Source: Chromohalobacter canadensis
GTDB lineage: Bacteria > Pseudomonadota > Gammaproteobacteria > Pseudomonadales > Halomonadaceae
Assembly (NCBI RefSeq): GCF_034479555.1
Contig: NZ_CP140151.1
Span: 558,001 to 622,000 of the forward strand
DNA length: 64,000 nucleotides
Direction: 5' to 3'
Within the stretch, counting starts at the first letter, position 1, and each line of letters starts with the position of its first letter. Of the stretch, positions 50,650-64,000 are shown piece after piece. A program made the translations under genes and the position numbers. Under the pieces are notes generated by a model. The model worked only from the letters and a program-made list of their open reading frames with translations, made no database searches and had not been told where the DNA came from.

Positions 50650-50935
50650 GTGGCCATCCCCCTTGCGCCACGTATGGCGATACCTAATGTTGCCGACACT
50701 GCCCGACGCGTGCCGTCCCTGTCGTCCACGTGCGAGAAAACGGCTCGCATCTCATCGATGGGCTTTTCTGGTTTGCCATCATACCCACCCCATGCGCTGC
50801 GTCACAGGGGAAAAACCATACCTCTCGTTGTCGCGGAAGGGCGACGCCACGCGGCCGGGAGGCGAAGCGGGTAGTTATCGATGCCGCACCTGGCGTACGC
50901 TGAAACTCCTCCTTGGACGATATCAGCAGAGACGC

Positions 50936-51667
50936 ATGCCCATGTTGCCTTGGTTACCTCCCCACCCGGTCGGTTTCCCACCCGTCGAACAAGCGTTACG
51001 CGAGCCCGACGGGCTGCTCGCCGCCGGCGGCGAACTTTCTCCGGACTGGCTGCGCTGCGCCTACCGACGCGGCATCTTCCCATGGTTTGCACCGGGTGAA
51101 CCCATCCTGTGGTGGAGCCCCGACCCGCGTCTGGTGTTGTTTCCCGACGAGATCCATGTGCACCGCAGCCTCGCCAAGCGCCTACGCAACGCCGGCTTCA
51201 CGGTGACCTTCGATCACGCTTTCAGCACTGTCATCGACGCCTGCGCCGCCCCTCGCGAAGAACACGCAGGCACCTGGATCACCCCGGAGATGCGTCACGC
51301 CTACTGCCGCTTGCATGCCGAGGGCGTTGCCCATTCGGTGGAGGTATGGCGCGATGGCGAGCTGGTCGGCGGTCTCTACGGCATCGGCCTGGGCGGCGTG
51401 TTCTTCGGCGAGTCGATGTTCAGCCGCGTCGCCGATGCGTCGAAAGTGGCGTTGGTGCATCTTGCCCGGCACCTGTCGGCACACGGCGGACAACTGATCG
51501 ACTGCCAAGTGCATACGCCCCATCTGGCCAGTCTTGGCGCACGCAGAATCGCCCGCTCAACATTCATCGACTATCTTGACCAATACGCGGAGGGTCACGG
51601 GTCACCGATGCCGTGGTCTTCCTCTACGGCCAACCATTTACCAGTCGAAGAGCCGAAGCCAACGTGA
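50936..51667 (+). CDS. aat: Leucyl/phenylalanyl-tRNA-protein transferase Aat
   Basis: 243 residues. Typical start [38 protein letters not shown] and the signature [21 protein letters not shown]. It attaches Leu or Phe to N-terminal Arg/Lys of proteins, creating ligands for ClpS. ATG at 50936 or two codons later. Its stop codon overlaps the bpt GTG start (GTGA). The frame is open far upstream, but those residues are not conserved. Confidence 0.94.
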   Translation: MPMLPWLPPHPVGFPPVEQALREPDGLLAAGGELSPDWLRCAYRRGIFPWFAPGEPILWWSPDPRLVLFPDEIHVHRSLAKRLRNAGFTVTFDHAFSTVIDACAAPREEHAGTWITPEMRHAYCRLHAEGVAHSVEVWRDGELVGGLYGIGLGGVFFGESMFSRVADASKVALVHLARHLSAHGGQLIDCQVHTPHLASLGARRIARSTFIDYLDQYAEGHGSPMPWSSSTANHLPVEEPKPT

Positions 51668-52419
51668 GCAGCAATACGCCATCCCAACTCACGCGCGATC
51701 TGCGTTTCTTCCTCACAGTCCCGCATGGATGCAGCTATCTTCCGGACCGCGAGGCGACCACGCTATTTCTGGACCCTCAGGAACAGCCCGGTCAAGGCGT
51801 CTACGATGCGCTGTCGTTGCTGGGCTTTCGGCGCAGTGGCCGACATCTCTACCGCCCACACTGCGAGGGATGCCGAGCTTGCATTTCGGTGCGCATCCCG
51901 GTGCAAGACTTCGCGGCCTCTCGCACACAGCGCAAGCTGATGTCACGCAATGCCGACCTCGAAACACGCATACGGCCGGCGGCTTTTCACGAAGAACATT
52001 ATGCGCTTTACGCACGCTACATTCGCACCCGCCACGCCGATGGCGACATGTTCCCGCCCAGCCACGAGCAGTACCGCACCTTCCTGACCCTGGATCACCC
52101 CTACGCACGCTTGATCGAATTTCGTCTGGAAGGCCAACTGCTTGCCGTGGCGGCGACGGATCTGCTGAGCCATGGCGTGTCGGCCATTTACACCTTTTTC
52201 GACCCGGGGGCGGAATTCGAGCGCCGCTCTCTTGGCACCTACTCGATCCTCCACCAGATCGAGCTGGCGCGCCGACTCGAGCTTCCCCACGTCTACCTCG
52301 GTTACTGGATTCGCCAGTCTCGCAAGATGCGCTACAAGCAGGATTTTCAGCCTCTAGAATACCTCGATGGCCGATATTGGCGGCGTCGAATCCCCTTATC
52401 CGACTCTCCCTTGTCATGA
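51664..52419 (+). CDS. bpt: Aspartate/glutamate leucyltransferase Bpt
   Basis: 251 residues, ATE1-like fold. N-terminal conserved cysteines in [18 protein letters not shown] and [18 protein letters not shown]-terminal GNAT-like part with [24 protein letters not shown] and [15 protein letters not shown]. It adds Leu to N-terminal Asp/Glu. GTG start overlaps the aat stop codon. Forms with aat, clpS and clpA a nearly complete N-degron pathway within 5 kb. Confidence 0.94.
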   Translation: MSSNTPSQLTRDLRFFLTVPHGCSYLPDREATTLFLDPQEQPGQGVYDALSLLGFRRSGRHLYRPHCEGCRACISVRIPVQDFAASRTQRKLMSRNADLETRIRPAAFHEEHYALYARYIRTRHADGDMFPPSHEQYRTFLTLDHPYARLIEFRLEGQLLAVAATDLLSHGVSAIYTFFDPGAEFERRSLGTYSILHQIELARRLELPHVYLGYWIRQSRKMRYKQDFQPLEYLDGRYWRRRIPLSDSPLS

Positions 52420-52594
52420 TGACAGCGCAACAGCATGCACATGATTTTTGCCTTAACCCTCGGCATGCGGCAGAATATCGGGCTATCTTCAAAACCGATG
52501 CTGGCCACGGGCGGTAATTAGCGCTGACAACGGCAACGCAAACCGTGGCGCACTTTCGAAGAAGCTTTCAACGCAATACGAGGAAACGCCTAAT

Positions 52595-52813
52595 ATGGCA
52601 CGTGAAGACCATATTGAAATGGAAGGTGTCGTGGTCGATACCCTTCCTAACACCATGTTCCGAGTCGAACTGGAAAACGGTCACGTCGTGACGGCCCACA
52701 TCTCCGGCAAGATGCGCAAGAACTACATCCGCATTCTGACCGGCGACAAGGTCAAGGTCGAGCTGACTCCGTACGATCTTTCAAAGGGTCGCATCGTCTA
52801 CCGCGCCCGCTGA
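52595..52813 (+). CDS. infA: Translation initiation factor IF-1
   Basis: 72 residues, single S1/OB domain; [41 protein letters not shown] is nearly invariant among proteobacteria. Preceded by ACGAGGAAA. It lies 175 bases after bpt and convergent with clpA; E. coli has the same aat-infA-clpA neighbourhood. Confidence 0.98.
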   Translation: MAREDHIEMEGVVVDTLPNTMFRVELENGHVVTAHISGKMRKNYIRILTGDKVKVELTPYDLSKGRIVYRAR

Positions 52814-52866
52814 GCTACCATCACGGCGCTCTCGCTCTGTTGGCTTGCCACTGCGCCCCACGAAAA

Positions 52867-52891
52867 ACGCCCCGTCATGTCGACAGGGCGT
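52867..52891. terminator. Terminator between infA and clpA
   Basis: ACGCCC and GGGCGT arms extended by inner GTC/GAC pairing, followed on the minus strand by TTTTT. It ends clpA mRNA and may also stop infA read-through. Confidence 0.8.
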
Positions 52892-52929
52892 GAAGCGTGC
52901 GGCGTTACGGGCGTGAGTAGTGCGGCCGC

Positions 52930-55191
<2,262 letters not shown>

Positions 55192-55302
55192 GGCAATCCC
55201 CTCTTAGCCGCCTATGGCGTCTGTCGGCACTTTCACAATCGGGCACAAACAGAGGTTATGCAAGTGCTACCTTGGACCACGATTTAACGCAGTAGTGCCG
55301 TC

Positions 55303-55698
55303 TCAGTCCGCCTCGTCGATATCGCACAGTAACGGATGCTCGCATTCGCGTGCGTACTCGTTGACTTGGTGACATTTGGTTTCCGCGATATCACGGGTGA
55401 AAATGCCGCAGGTCGCCTTGCCATGGCTATGCACGACAAGCATGATCTGCACGGCTTTCTCCCGCTCCAACGCAAAGAAGGTTTGCAGCACCTCGACGAC
55501 GAACTCCATGGGAGTGAAATCATCGTTGTGCAGCACGACCTTGTACATCGGCGGCTTGGCCAGCTCCGGGTCCGCCGATTGGACCGATACGTCGCCCTCC
55601 GGGTCTTCGTGGGGATCCTCGCCGGGCGGTCGCGTCATGCCAAAGATGACTGCCGCGTCAGGCGCTCGAGGTACGAATGGGCTCTCTGATTCAAACAT
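55303..55698 (-). CDS. clpS: ClpS adaptor for N-degron substrates
   Basis: 131 residues from the first ATG; a second in-frame ATG at 55638 would give 111, closer to E. coli (106). Neither has a strong ribosome-binding site. The core [25 protein letters not shown] contains the N-degron pocket residues, and [24 protein letters not shown] the ClpA-facing part. It delivers proteins with Leu, Phe, Tyr or Trp at the N-terminus to ClpA. Confidence 0.95.
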   Translation of the reverse strand: MFESESPFVPRAPDAAVIFGMTRPPGEDPHEDPEGDVSVQSADPELAKPPMYKVVLHNDDFTPMEFVVEVLQTFFALEREKAVQIMLVVHSHGKATCGIFTRDIAETKCHQVNEYARECEHPLLCDIDEAD

Positions 55699-55924
55699 AG
55701 ATGGAAATGTCCGTAAGTGCGCGCCGGATAGGCAAGACGACGCTCCCTAGGTCAACATCGCCGCCTATCTCCGGTGTCTTTAATGTGCGGCCGGCTGGGC
55801 ATGGATGCAAGGTAGGCGCCACGAAAAAGCACGCTCCTGAACAGGAGCAAGTATGGCATCGCGCCCCGGGTGCGGAGTAGGCTTTGCCCATAGCCGCTGC
55901 TTGTCGAAAGGTCTGAGACCGCCC

Positions 55925-56524
55925 ATGAGTTCGCTTTACCTGCTTCATAAACCTTATCAAATGCTCTCGCAGTTTACCGACACGCAAGGCAGGGCAACGC
56001 TCGCCGAGGCCATCGACGTGCCCGACATCTACCCGGCTGGCCGCCTCGACTACGATTCTGAGGGCTTGTTGCTGCTCACTGGGGACGGCGCGTTGGCGCA
56101 CCGCATCAGTCACCCGCGCCACAAGCAGCCTAAAACCTACTGGGTGCAGGTCGAAGGCCACCCTGGGGAAACGGCCTTAAACGCGCTACGCAGCGGCGTT
56201 ACACTAAAAGATGGCCCGACGCGCCCTGCCAAGGTGCGGCGCCTCGAATCGCCCGATATCGCACCGCGCCACCCGCCCGTGCGACATCGCGATGCTGTGC
56301 CAACCGCCTGGCTCGAGCTCACCCTGAGCGAGGGGCGCAACCGTCAGGTACGCCGCATGACAGCGCATGTCGGCTACCCCACGCTGCGCTTGATACGGGT
56401 CGCCATCGGCCCGTGGCGCCTCGCGGGGCTATCTCCGGGCGAATGGCGTCACGAAACCCTGCATGCGCCGCGCGCCCAGACCGCGCCGGCATCTCCCCAC
56501 AAGCACCGCCGGAGTCGCCGATGA
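55925..56524 (+). CDS. rluE: 23S rRNA pseudouridine-2457 synthase RluE
   Basis: 199 residues. No S4 domain; begins directly with SLYLLHKPYQMLSQFTD. Catalytic aspartate in YPAGRLDYDSEGLLLLTGDG; C-terminal EGRNRQVRRMTAHVGYPTLRLIRVAIGPW is the RsuA/RluE motif. The basic tail is short. Its stop codon overlaps the nudJ start (ATGA), the same order as E. coli rluE-nudJ-mnmA-hflD-purB. Confidence 0.93.
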   Translation: MSSLYLLHKPYQMLSQFTDTQGRATLAEAIDVPDIYPAGRLDYDSEGLLLLTGDGALAHRISHPRHKQPKTYWVQVEGHPGETALNALRSGVTLKDGPTRPAKVRRLESPDIAPRHPPVRHRDAVPTAWLELTLSEGRNRQVRRMTAHVGYPTLRLIRVAIGPWRLAGLSPGEWRHETLHAPRAQTAPASPHKHRRSRR

Positions 56525-56970
56525 GCCGCTGGTCCCCGCATGTTACCGTCGCCAGCGTCATTGAGCGCGCGGGCCGTTACCTTCTGGTCGAGGAAGACAA
56601 AGGCGGGCCGTTTAGTCTATTCAACCAGCCGGCCGGCCATCTCGAGCCCGGCGAGCGCCTGACCCAGGCCGCCGAGCGCGAAACCCGCGAGGAAGCCGCC
56701 TGGCATATCACGCTGACCGGTTATCTGGGGCTTTACGTCTATACCGCGCCCGACGACCTGACATTTCATAGCCACGCTTTCGTCGGCATTCCTCTCGCCC
56801 ATCTGGGTAACGACCTGGACAGTGGCATCGTCGCCGCGCATTGGCTGACACTCGACGAGATCGAAACCTTGGAGCGCTCGCACCGCCTGCGCAGTCCGCT
56901 CGTACTCAAGCGGATCCGCGACGCCCAGGCCGGGCGTCAGTTTCCCCTCGACGTGATTCACGAACGCTGA
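56521..56970 (+). CDS. nudJ: Nudix phosphatase NudJ
   Basis: 149 residues. Nudix box readable as [21 protein letters not shown] (first residue G of the box at GHLEPGE). E. coli NudJ hydrolyses thiamine pyrophosphate precursor HMP-PP and nucleoside di/triphosphates. Translationally coupled to rluE. Confidence 0.92.
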   Translation: MSRWSPHVTVASVIERAGRYLLVEEDKGGPFSLFNQPAGHLEPGERLTQAAERETREEAAWHITLTGYLGLYVYTAPDDLTFHSHAFVGIPLAHLGNDLDSGIVAAHWLTLDEIETLERSHRLRSPLVLKRIRDAQAGRQFPLDVIHER

Positions 56971-57004
56971 TGCCGCGAATTCGAAGCATGAAGCCGGTTT
57001 CAGG

Positions 57005-57010
57005 TATAAT
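57005..57010 (+). promoter_or_regulatory. Probable -10 element before mnmA
   Basis: A perfect TATAAT 46 bases before the mnmA start. The best -35 (TTCGAA at 56980) is weak and 19 bases away, so an internal promoter is likely but its strength is unclear. Confidence 0.45.
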
Positions 57011-57055
57011 AGCCGCTTTGACACCCATTCATCCTCAACTCATTCGAGAGTGACC

Positions 57056-58206
57056 ATGTCTCACGCCACGGGATCCCGGGCCGCGGGGGCCGCCACCGCG
57101 TGCAAAGTCATCGTCGGCATGTCGGGCGGCGTCGATTCGTCCGTGACCGCCTTGACCCTGCTGGAGCAGGGTTATGCGGTCGAAGGCCTGTTCATGAAGA
57201 ACTGGGACGAGGACGACGGCACCGAGTACTGCACCGCCAAGGAAGACCTCGCCGACGCCCAGGCCGTATGCGACGCCCTGGGCATCACGTTGCATACAGC
57301 GAACTTCGCCGCTGAGTATTGGGATAACGTCTTCGAGCATTTTCTCGCCGAGTACAAGGCCGGCCGGACACCCAATCCCGATATTCTTTGCAACCGCGAG
57401 ATCAAGTTCAAAGTCTTCCTCGAGTACGCCGAAATGCTCGGTGCCGAGAAGATCGCCACGGGCCATTACGTTCGCCAGGGCTGGCGCGACGGCCACTGCC
57501 GGTTGCTCAAGGGGCTTGACGCCAACAAGGACCAGAGCTATTTCCTGCACGCCGTGCCGGAGGCCGCCATCGCGCGCACGCTGTTCCCGGTCGGCGAGAT
57601 GGAAAAAAGCGAGGTCCGCGCCATCGCCGAGCGCCATGGCCTGGCCACTGCGCGCAAGAAGGATTCGACTGGCATCTGTTTCATCGGTGAGCGGCGCTTT
57701 GGCGACTTCCTGAAGCAATATCTTCCCGCGCAACCAGGCGTCATCGAAACGCCCGAGGGGGAGGTCATCGGCGAGCACATGGGGCTGATGTATTACACCC
57801 TCGGACAGCGCCAGGGCCTGGGCATCGGCGGACTGCCCAATCATCCCGATGCGCCCTGGTACGTGGCCGCCAAGGATCTCGAGCGCAACGTCCTGGTCGC
57901 CGTGCAAGGCAAGCACCATCCGCTCTTGTATACCGACAGCCTGAGCACCGAGCCCGTGGAGTGGGTCGCCGGTCAGCCGCCGGCACCGGAGGCACGCCTA
58001 CAGGCCAAGACCCGCTATCGTCAGCAGGACGTCGCCTGTCAGGTTCGCGTGCTCGAGGACGGCAGCGTCGAAGCACTCTTCGACGACGCCCAGCGCGCGG
58101 TCACACCAGGCCAATCGCTGGTGCTTTACGAAGATGACATTTGCCTGGGCGGTGGCGTCATTCGTCAGACATGGAATCGACACGCGCGCCAAGGAGACAA
58201 CGCCGC

Positions 58207-58210
<4 letters not shown>
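57056..58210 (+). CDS. mnmA: tRNA 2-thiouridylase MnmA
   Basis: 384 residues. P-loop [12 protein letters not shown], catalytic cysteines in [10 protein letters not shown] and [12 protein letters not shown], central [17 protein letters not shown]. It makes s2U34 in Glu, Gln and Lys tRNAs with sulfur relayed from TusA (gene at 16072). ATG at 57056 chosen over a GTG two codons before, because GAGAG is at the right distance. hflD overlaps the stop codon. Confidence 0.96.
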
Positions 58211-60262
<2,052 letters not shown>

Positions 60263-60371
60263 TCAAGCCGTTCGATACGGGCGATGTCAGCAAGGCTATG
60301 TCATACGACTCCCTGTCATCGCCCACGCGTCACCTCATCGTTTTCGATTTTCCAACGCCCCGGGACGTCCT

Positions 60372-61565
60372 ATGTCTTCCGATACTCCTCTCGCGATACT
60401 GGGCGGCTTGACCGCCGAGGCTTTCCTGCGTGACTACTGGCAAAAAAAACCGCTGCTGATTCGCGGTGCCTTCGCCGACTTCGAGTCGCCGCTCGCACCG
60501 GAGGAACTTGCCGGCCTGGCGTGCGAAGACGGTATCGAGGCCCGGCTTGTCGAGGCTCACGGCCCCGACAAGCCGTGGCAGGTCAGCCATGGGCCTTTCG
60601 ATGACGCCACCTTCGCGCGCCTGCCCGACCGGGAATGGACCCTGCTGGTTCAGGCCGTCGATCATTACGTGCCCGAGGTCGCCGCCCTGCTCGAGGCCTT
60701 CGATTTCCTGCCGCGCTGGCGCCTCGACGACGTCATGGTCAGCTACGCGCCGCCCCAGGGCAGTGTTGGCCCTCATGTCGACAGCTATGATGTCTTCCTG
60801 CTACAGGGCAGTGGTCAGCGTCGCTGGCAACTCGGCGGCGAGCAGCCCGACGATGCCCCCATCGTCTCGGGCGTTGACCTTCGCATGCTCGAACGCTTCG
60901 AGGTCACGCCAGACGAAGACTGGGTGCTCGAGCCCGGCGACATGCTGTACCTGCCACCGCGTATCGCCCATCACGGGATCAGCCAGAGCGCCGACTGCAT
61001 GACCTACTCGATCGGCTTCCGCGCACCGTCTACCGACGAAGTCATCACCTCGTTCGCCGACTACCTCGGTGAAATGCAGTCCGAGACCTCGCGTTATACC
61101 GACCCCGATCTGCGCCCCATCGAACACGCCGGCCGCGTCGATGACGACGCCATCGTGCGTCTGCGCACCTTGATGCTGTCGGTGATCGACGATCCGGCGC
61201 AGATGACACAATGGTTTGGACGCGTAATGACCCAACCCAAGTATGCCGATCAGCTCGCGCCCCTCGAGACGCCAACCGACAGCGATGCCATCACCGAAGG
61301 ATTGGCGAAGGGACACTACTTGGAGCGTTCTCTGGGCTCGCGCTTCGCGTTTCACGAGGAGAACGGCCGCGCCACGCTGTTCACGGATGGCGACGGCCAT
61401 GCCTGCCCGCCTGGTCTCGCGCGTCTACTGGCCGATACCACGCCACTGCATGCCGCCACGCTGGCATCTCACCTAGACGATCAGGCACTGACGCTGCTCG
61501 CCACGCTGGTCAGTCATGGCAGCCTCCACTGGCAAGACGAGACGCAGGAAGACGACGATGAGTGA
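60372..61565 (+). CDS. roxA: Ribosomal protein L16 arginine hydroxylase RoxA (YcfD)
   Basis: 397 residues. JmjC/cupin 2-oxoglutarate oxygenase: N-terminal FLRDYWQKKPLLIRGAF, iron ligands His135 and Asp137 in GPHVDSYDVFLLQG and a second histidine around His200 in YLPPRIAHHG. C-terminal winged-helix-like domain follows. It hydroxylates an arginine of L16 in E. coli. The gap of 109 bases from purB shows no clear promoter. It overlaps the next gene by eight bases. Confidence 0.93.
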   Translation: MSSDTPLAILGGLTAEAFLRDYWQKKPLLIRGAFADFESPLAPEELAGLACEDGIEARLVEAHGPDKPWQVSHGPFDDATFARLPDREWTLLVQAVDHYVPEVAALLEAFDFLPRWRLDDVMVSYAPPQGSVGPHVDSYDVFLLQGSGQRRWQLGGEQPDDAPIVSGVDLRMLERFEVTPDEDWVLEPGDMLYLPPRIAHHGISQSADCMTYSIGFRAPSTDEVITSFADYLGEMQSETSRYTDPDLRPIEHAGRVDDDAIVRLRTLMLSVIDDPAQMTQWFGRVMTQPKYADQLAPLETPTDSDAITEGLAKGHYLERSLGSRFAFHEENGRATLFTDGDGHACPPGLARLLADTTPLHAATLASHLDDQALTLLATLVSHGSLHWQDETQEDDDE

Positions 61566-61983
61566 GCGGCATGTCACCAGCGGTGATTGGGAGACGCAGG
61601 GTTCGGCATGTAGCGCGATCCGCAAGGTCGTATTCATCGAGGAGCAAAACGTCCCCAAGGCAGAAGAATGGGATGGTCGCGACCCGCAATGCCTGCATTT
61701 CCTGCTACATGTAGATGACCGCGCCGTAGGCACGGCGCGTCTCTTGCCGGACGGTCATATCGGCCGCGTGGCGATTCTCGAGGAAGCACGCGGCCAAGGG
61801 CTAGGCCTGCATTTGATGGAAGCGACACTGGTGGCGGCCCGAGAAGCCGGCCACCATGCCGTGCATTTGGATGCCCAGACCTACGCAATCCCCTTCTACG
61901 AACGTTTGGGCTTTACCGCGCATGGTAATGAGTTCCTCGATGCCAACATCCCCCATTACCATATGAGCCTGCATTTTCAATAA
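61558..61983 (+). CDS. GNAT family N-acetyltransferase
   Basis: 141 residues. Motif A VAILEEARGQGLGLHLMEATLVAAREAG, and C-terminal YAIPFYERLGFTAHGNEFLDANIPHYHM, typical of the ElaA/YjcF-like branch (IRKVVFIEEQNVPKAEEWDG near the start). The substrate is unknown. It begins inside the last codons of roxA, so the two are made together. Confidence 0.9.
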   Translation: MSERHVTSGDWETQGSACSAIRKVVFIEEQNVPKAEEWDGRDPQCLHFLLHVDDRAVGTARLLPDGHIGRVAILEEARGQGLGLHLMEATLVAAREAGHHAVHLDAQTYAIPFYERLGFTAHGNEFLDANIPHYHMSLHFQ

Positions 61984-62018
61984 GTTGCCTCGGGCCTTTC
62001 TTACCTCTCGGAAAAACA

Positions 62019-62052
62019 CTACATGACGCCGCGCCATTAGGGCGTCATGTAG
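62019..62052. terminator. Terminator hairpin after the roxA-GNAT pair
   Basis: CTACATGACGCC at 62019-62030 pairs perfectly with GGCGTCATGTAG at 62041-62052, loop of ten. AAAAA precedes it, giving a T tract only on the minus strand. Confidence 0.65.
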
Positions 62053-62089
62053 TCAAACTACAACGTTTCCTGCGCCTAACTAGGCATTG

Positions 62090-62117
62090 TTGGCCTCGCT
62101 TGAGTGCGTCATATTTT
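62090..62117 (+). promoter_or_regulatory. Candidate aceA promoter
   Basis: TTGGCC (62090-62095), 16-base spacer, TATTTT (62112-62117). Transcription would start near 62124, exactly where the paired leader begins. Confidence 0.5.
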
Positions 62118-62123
62118 TCATAA

Positions 62124-62207
62124 AGCCGAAGTTAAAACGGTTGTTTTACCGCAGCGCAATATCCGCGTCATTACGCGTACCACAGCGGAAAAGATCGCAC
62201 TTCGGCT
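62124..62207 (+). ncRNA. Potentially structured 5' leader of aceA
   Basis: AGCCGAAGT (62124-62132) pairs perfectly with ACTTCGGCT (62199-62207), enclosing TAAAAC-GGTT-GTTTTA (62133-62148), a CCGC/GCGG pair (62149-62152 with 62185-62188) and CGCGT-CATT-ACGCG (62164-62177). This gives a closed multi-branch fold of 84 bases. A smaller hairpin TGCCC-TTTC-GGGCA follows before the start codon. Family unknown; a cis-regulatory element is inferred from geometry alone. Confidence 0.45.
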
Positions 62208-62268
62208 GAACGTGAAATGCCCTTTCGGGCACGCTCTGAACGCTCACGATGACCAAGAGGCAAGCGAC

Positions 62269-63579
62269 ATGTCCCAGACACGCGAACAGCAAATCGCCGC
62301 ATTGGAACAGGATTGGAAAGAGAATCCGCGCTGGAAGGACGTCACGCGTCCGTATAGTGCCGAGGAAGTGGTGAGGCTCCGTGGTAGCGTCAATGAAGCG
62401 TATACGCTCGCCACGATAGGCGCCGAAAAGCTCTGGCGCCTGATCAACGGCGAGGCCCGCAAGGGCTACGTCAACTGTCTCGGCGCGCTGACCGGCGGCC
62501 AGGCCATGCAACAGGTCAAGGCGGGTATCGAGGCGATCTATCTATCGGGCTGGCAGGTCGCGGCCGACAACAACAGCTACCTATCGATGTACCCCGATCA
62601 GTCGCTTTACCCGGTGGATTCGGTGCCCAAGGTCGTTGAGCGTATCAACAACAGCTTCCGCCGTGCGGACCAGATCCAGTGGCAGAAAGGCGCCAATCCC
62701 GGCGATGCCGACTTCGTCGATTACTTCGCGCCCATCGTTGCCGATGCCGAGGCGGGGTTCGGCGGCGTGCTCAACGCCTATGAGCTGATGACGGCGATGA
62801 TTCGCGCCGGCGCCAGCGGCGTGCATTTCGAGGATCAACTCGCCGCGGTCAAGAAATGCGGCCACATGGGGGGCAAGGTGCTGGTGCCCACCCAGGAAGC
62901 CGTGCAGAAACTGGTCGCTGCTCGTCTGGCCGCCGACGTGGCGGGCACATCGACGCTGGTCATCGCACGCACCGATGCCAACGCCGCCGATCTGATTACC
63001 GCCGACGTGGATGACTACGACAAGCCTTTCATCACCGGCGAGCGCACCGCCGAAGGCTTCTACCGGGTCAACGCCGGGCTCGATCAAGCCATCGCCCGAG
63101 GCCTGGCCTACGCGCCCTTCGCGGATGTGATCTGGTGCGAAACCGCCAAGCCGGATCTTGACGAGGCCAAGCGTTTCGCCGATGCGATCCACCGCGAATA
63201 CCCCAATCAATTGCTGGCCTATAACTGCTCGCCGTCATTCAACTGGAAGAAAAATCTAGACGACGCCGAGATCGCCGGCTTCCAGAAAGCCCTGGCCGAT
63301 ATGGGCTACACCTACCAATTCATCACCTTAGCCGGCATTCACAACATGTGGTACAACATGTTCGATCTCGCCCACGCCTACGCCCAAGGTGAAGGCATGA
63401 AGCATTATGTCGAAAAGGTTCAGCAGCCGGAATTCGAGGCGGCCGAGCGCGGCTACACCTTCGTCGCCCACCAGCAGGAAGTCGGCACCGGCTACTTCGA
63501 CGACATGACCAACATCATCCAGGGTGGGGTCTCCTCGGTGACCGCCCTCAAGGGTTCCACCGAGGAAGCGCAGTTCTGA
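62269..63579 (+). CDS. aceA: Isocitrate lyase AceA
   Basis: 436 residues, the E. coli-like short class. Catalytic KKCGHMGGK with Cys197, metal-binding HFEDQ and [11 protein letters not shown]. It splits isocitrate to succinate and glyoxylate, feeding the glyoxylate shunt for growth on acetate or fatty acids. ATG at 62269 follows AAGAGG; the same frame is open for another 55 codons upstream, but that stretch matches the paired leader and is not conserved. Confidence 0.97.
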   Translation: MSQTREQQIAALEQDWKENPRWKDVTRPYSAEEVVRLRGSVNEAYTLATIGAEKLWRLINGEARKGYVNCLGALTGGQAMQQVKAGIEAIYLSGWQVAADNNSYLSMYPDQSLYPVDSVPKVVERINNSFRRADQIQWQKGANPGDADFVDYFAPIVADAEAGFGGVLNAYELMTAMIRAGASGVHFEDQLAAVKKCGHMGGKVLVPTQEAVQKLVAARLAADVAGTSTLVIARTDANAADLITADVDDYDKPFITGERTAEGFYRVNAGLDQAIARGLAYAPFADVIWCETAKPDLDEAKRFADAIHREYPNQLLAYNCSPSFNWKKNLDDAEIAGFQKALADMGYTYQFITLAGIHNMWYNMFDLAHAYAQGEGMKHYVEKVQQPEFEAAERGYTFVAHQQEVGTGYFDDMTNIIQGGVSSVTALKGSTEEAQF

Positions 63580-63604
63580 CACGCCGCACACTCGCCTAAA
63601 ATGA

Positions 63605-63640
63605 GAAGGGCGCCCGTTGGGCGCCCTTCGTCTTGCTTTT
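63605..63640 (+). terminator. Terminator of aceA
   Basis: GAAGGGCGCCC at 63605-63615 pairs perfectly with GGGCGCCCTTC at 63619-63629 around GTT, followed by GTCTTGCTTTTT. Strong factor-independent terminator; asd ends on the opposite strand just beyond. Confidence 0.92.
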
Positions 63641-63657
63641 TCATGCGTGCGTGCGGT

Positions 63658-64000
63658 TCAGCCTTGCTCGCGAAGGATGCCGAGCATTCGCTTGAGCGGC
63701 TCTGCCGCGCCCCACAGCAGCTGATCGCCTACCGAAAAGGCGGAGAGGTATTCGCCGCCCATGGCCAGCTTACGCAGGCGCCCCACCGGCACGTCCAACG
63801 TGCCGGTAGCGGCCGCCGGTGTCAGGCTTTGCAAGGTGGCGTCCTTATCGTTGGGAATCACCTTCGCCCACTGGTTGTGCTTGGCCAGACGGTCTTCGAT
63901 CTCGTCGAGCGGCACGTCCTGCTTGAGCTTGATGGTGAAGGCTTGGCTATGCGAGCGCATCGCACCGATCCGCACGCACAAGCCGTCGATGGGAATCGGC
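63658..64000 (-). CDS. asd: Aspartate-semialdehyde dehydrogenase, C-terminal part (cut by window edge)
   Basis: 114 visible codons. [32 protein letters not shown] is the substrate-binding region of the gammaproteobacterial Asd class, and the end [29 protein letters not shown] is equally typical. It makes aspartate semialdehyde for lysine, threonine and methionine, and in halophiles also for ectoine. The amino-terminal two thirds with the active cysteine lie outside the window. Confidence 0.93.
   Translation of the reverse strand, partial: PIPIDGLCVRIGAMRSHSQAFTIKLKQDVPLDEIEDRLAKHNQWAKVIPNDKDATLQSLTPAAATGTLDVPVGRLRKLAMGGEYLSAFSVGDQLLWGAAEPLKRMLGILREQG

Noticed and set aside
62104-62268. 55-codon N-terminal extension of isocitrate lyase
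   Set aside because: In frame and open, but not conserved, without ribosome-binding site and overlapping a paired leader; the ATG at 62269 has AAGAGG.

Overview
The window looks like core chromosome of a moderately halophilic gammaproteobacterium of the family Halomonadaceae, most likely Chromohalobacter or a close relative. Pointers are the high G+C content, acidic proteins, the characteristic 16S/23S sequence, and a housekeeping gene order shared with E. coli (ftsK-lolA, aat, infA, clpS-clpA, rluE-nudJ-mnmA-hflD-purB, roxA). The genus is an inference from recollection, not from a search. I see no insertion sequence, prophage, CRISPR array or tRNA gene.

Layout. 1-3800: start of a probable ABC-F gene (cut by the edge), tatD with a coupled unknown gene, epmC, an inverted-repeat-bounded intergenic element, and a MATE exporter. 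3900-8200: RND adaptor and pump. 8400-15200: DctB/DctD two-component system followed by a TAXI-type TRAP transporter whose upstream region carries a well-spaced sigma-54 promoter and two DctD-like upstream sites. 15300-17500: unknown gene, tusA, rlmM. 17500-24400: glucose-type ABC transporter (gtsABC plus a MalK-like ATPase) and its GltR/GtrS-type two-component system, all on the minus strand. 24600-30000: a complete rRNA operon on the minus strand (16S-23S-5S, no tRNA in the spacer), with tandem promoters, boxA elements, processing stalks and terminators.

30000-34600: 2-methylcitrate (propionate) operon, GntR regulator-prpB-prpC-prpD, with two identical palindromic operators 116 bp apart and a 7-bp tandem repeat between prpC and prpD. 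34600-38900: alpha/beta hydrolase, then pabB translationally coupled to a FecCD-type permease and ATPase. 39000-46600: cysH, cysB, trxA, AI-2E-family permease, an acyl-CoA dehydrogenase with fatty-acid-regulator-like operators, argO/argP, and a thiamine-binding MTH1187 protein.

46600-64000: lolA, ftsK, then an N-degron group (aat, bpt, clpS, clpA) around infA, then rluE-nudJ-mnmA-hflD-purB-roxA-GNAT in close succession, isocitrate lyase aceA with a potentially structured leader, and the 3' part of asd. Metabolically the window links dicarboxylate-type, sugar, propionate and acetate/fatty-acid use with translation and protein quality control. The most useful second looks are the aceA leader, the sigma-54/TRAP control region, the propionate operator pair with an SD-less start, the tRNA-free rRNA spacer, and two solute-binding-protein genes each followed by a perfect or near-perfect intercistronic hairpin.
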